Below the pieces are notes generated by a model. That model was given only the letters and a program-made list of their open reading frames with translations, ran no database searches and was not told the origin of the DNA. From JBJFGR01 sp051892875 (GTDB taxonomy: Bacteria; Pseudomonadota; Gammaproteobacteria; Enterobacterales; Succinivibrionaceae), in the NCBI GenBank assembly GCA_051892875.1, contig JBJFGR010000148.1, positions 1 to 64,000 on the forward strand: a DNA stretch of 64,000 nt, in the 5' to 3' direction. The translations under genes and the position numbers were made by a program. Below, in pieces: positions 62,342 through 64,000 of the stretch. The stretch's first letter is position 1, and each line of letters opens with the position of its first letter.

Positions 62342-63295
62342 TTATTCACTAGGATTGTTAACAAAATCAACACCTAATTGAATGTCAGATTTTAATGTTT
62401 CTAACATGTCATTTAAGCACTTATGTTCATAAGCACTTAACTTACCAATAGGTAATACTTTTTCCATACCATCTTTTCCTAACACTATCGGCTGAGCAAA
62501 GAATGGAGCATATTCAGAACCACTAGCACAGTATGCTGCTTCAACAACACCGCTTTCTCCATTTAATCCTCTAACTAAAGCTAAAGCAAAACGAGCCCCA
62601 GCTGCAGCCATAGATAAAGTTGCAGAACCTGCACCAGCCTTAGCATTAACAACTTCGGTACCTGCATTCTGAACACGAACAGTTAATTTTTGAATATCAT
62701 CTTCAGATACATCACTATAACCTACTACTTGTGAAAATAAAGGTAAAATTGTAGTACCACTGTGACCACCGATTACAGGAACTCTCAATAAACCTTTACC
62801 ATAACCAACCTTTTCCGCCCAAAATGTTTCAGCACGTAATGTATCTAATAGAGTTACACCAAACAAACGCTTAGGATCAAAACATCCAGCTTTCTTCAAC
62901 ACTTCTGCAGCTAATGGAACCATGGTGTTAACAGGGTTTGTAATAATAGCAACACATGCTTTTGGAGCGTATTTAGCAATATTTTCTGCTAATTGCTTTA
63001 CTATCTTAGCATTAAACTTAAATAAATCACTTCTATCCATACCTGGCTTTCTAGCCATACCAGCAGGGATTACCACAACAGAAGCACCAGTTAAAGCTTT
63101 AGCTAAACCTTCATCACCTGTAAAACCTTCTACACAAACTTCTGAAGGAATATGACTCAAATCTACAGCTACACCAGGAGTAAAAGGAGCAACATCATAT
63201 AACGCTAATTCAGAACCAGATGGTAATGAATTTTTTAATAATAAAGATAAAGGCTGACCAATACCACCGGCAGCACCTAAAACTGCAATTTTCAT
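62342..63295 (-). CDS. mdh: Malate dehydrogenase
   Basis: NAD-dependent malate/oxaloacetate interconversion; in a succinate fermenter it works reductively. 317 aa (E. coli 312). MKIAVLGAAGGIGQPL, substrate loop GMARKPGMDRSDL with both Arg, NPVNTMVPLA, catalytic His in GGHSGTTILP. Divergent from argR. Confidence 0.98.
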   Translation of the reverse strand: MKIAVLGAAGGIGQPLSLLLKNSLPSGSELALYDVAPFTPGVAVDLSHIPSEVCVEGFTGDEGLAKALTGASVVVIPAGMARKPGMDRSDLFKFNAKIVKQLAENIAKYAPKACVAIITNPVNTMVPLAAEVLKKAGCFDPKRLFGVTLLDTLRAETFWAEKVGYGKGLLRVPVIGGHSGTTILPLFSQVVGYSDVSEDDIQKLTVRVQNAGTEVVNAKAGAGSATLSMAAAGARFALALVRGLNGESGVVEAAYCASGSEYAPFFAQPIVLGKDGMEKVLPIGKLSAYEHKCLNDMLETLKSDIQLGVDFVNNPSE

Positions 63296-63626
63296 CTTAA
63301 CAGAGTCCTCTAAACATCTAAAACTTTTAAAAATTTTATGTAATTATTCTCACACATGTATATATTACTCTAAATAAAAGTAATAAACCACATAATGGTT
63401 AATTTTTCCCTATATCTTTCTCAATTTTTTACAAAAAAACATTTTTTACGATCATATACTAATATTTTGAAAATTAAATTCCAGAATACACATATAAATA
63501 TTTATGCATATTTTGTGAATATATATGCATAAAAATAGATTTTTTGATATGATAGCGCTCGCAACTCAATTGGAATAAATAATATGTCTTTAAATATTTA
63601 TATAGTCATATATAGGAGTATTCAAA
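63296..63626. other. 331-bp divergent regulatory region mdh/argR
   Basis: No ORF. Very AT-rich; contains two ARG-box-like sites and a likely argR -10 (TATGAT near 63548-63553). The mdh promoter must lie on the left side. Confidence 0.55.
63495..63530. promoter_or_regulatory. Tandem ARG boxes (ArgR operator)
   Basis: TAAATATTTATGCAT (63495-63509) and TGAATATATATGCAT (63516-63530) match the ARG-box pattern TGAATwwwwATTCA in form. Their 21-bp centre spacing is that expected for one ArgR hexamer. Fits autoregulation of argR, perhaps also mdh. Confidence 0.65.
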
Positions 63627-64000
63627 ATGGAAGAACAAGATACCATAGCATCAATGGAAAAAGCATTTAAAGAACTTCTTCTTTCTGAAAAATTTAGTTC
63701 TCAATCTGAAATTGTTGACGCACTAATAAAATTAGGTTTTGATAATATCAACCAATCAAAAGTTTCGAGAATGCTTTCTAAATTTGGTGCCATACGTATG
63801 CGTAATACAAAAAAAAATACGGTTTATTGTCTACCATCTAGCCACTCTATCCCCACAGTCAATAATTCTATTAAATCACTAGTAACAACAATTGAACATA
63901 ATGAATATTTAATTGTAATTCACACAAGTCCAGGTAGTGCCCAAATGATCGCAAGAATGCTAGATTCCATTAGTAGCTCCGAAGGAATATTAGGAACAAT
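63627..64000 (+). CDS. argR: Arginine repressor ArgR (3' end beyond window)
   Basis: 124 codons in view from ATG 63627 with TAGGAG upstream. N-terminal winged helix (AFKELLLSEKFSSQSEIVDAL, INQSKVSRMLSKFGAIRMRN) and the start of the C-terminal arginine-binding domain (VIHTSPGSAQMIARMLD). Usual divergent partner of mdh. Confidence 0.95.
   Translation, partial: MEEQDTIASMEKAFKELLLSEKFSSQSEIVDALIKLGFDNINQSKVSRMLSKFGAIRMRNTKKNTVYCLPSSHSIPTVNNSIKSLVTTIEHNEYLIVIHTSPGSAQMIARMLDSISSSEGILGT

Overview
The window is a low-GC (roughly 30-35% by eye) gammaproteobacterial chromosome segment. Its conserved blocks are those of the class: rplU-rpmA-obgE divergent from ispB; nrdR-ribD-ribE-ribH-nusB; dnaG-rpoD; lptD-surA-pdxA-rsmA; coaE-yacG; rppH-ptsP-thyA beside mutH; rpsP-rimM-trmD-rplS beside ffh; and mdh divergent from argR. 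The glycogen genes glgCA, two small carbohydrate-binding proteins, a YjjPB-type (succinate/threonine) exporter and the sodium-type polar flagellar protein MotX fit a motile, fermentative, carbohydrate-storing host-associated bacterium. An Aeromonadales/Succinivibrionaceae-like organism is my inference, not proven.

Layout. 1-5658 is a type I restriction-modification locus, all on the minus strand (hsdM, a DUF1016/YhcG nuclease-fold gene, hsdS, an extra half-hsdS, hsdR running off the edge). The hsdS gene carries two repeat tracts, one encoding five ELTA units and one of six tetranucleotides at its 3' end that can fuse it to a third target-recognition domain. 6119-20990 is housekeeping: rlmD, tRNA-Ile2, rpoD, dnaG, apaH, folA, yjjPB, obgE, ribosomal proteins, ispB, nusB and riboflavin genes.

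20999-30819 is the most unusual region. One complete type IV pilin gene (27196) and three leaderless pilin genes (22942, 24351, 30819) alternate in orientation (+,-,+,-). All four share a site of two 8-bp inverted arms around a 6-bp asymmetric spacer exactly where their homology begins (one arm base differs in the copy at 30819). A tyrosine recombinase gene with a full R-H-R-H-Y catalytic set ends on one of these sites, and two LTA-synthase-like membrane phosphotransferases lie beside the cassettes. The layout predicts a shufflon-like inversion system that puts different pilin bodies behind a single promoter and leader, possibly together with a pilin-modifying enzyme. Housekeeping glyA lies inside the array.

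31010-49816 holds an FKBP lipoprotein, aroQ, accBC, a starch-binding-like lipoprotein, a 54-nt poly(A) tract, pilBCD (the pilus motor, platform and peptidase that would act on the pilins), lptD-surA-pdxA-rsmA-rsmC-coaE-yacG and glgCA. 49872-64000 holds a membrane protein of unknown function, srmB, sdhE, thyA, ptsP (lacking its phospho-accepting histidine), rppH, mutH, a stand-alone glycogen-binding-type protein, the rpsP operon, ffh, motX, mdh and the start of argR.
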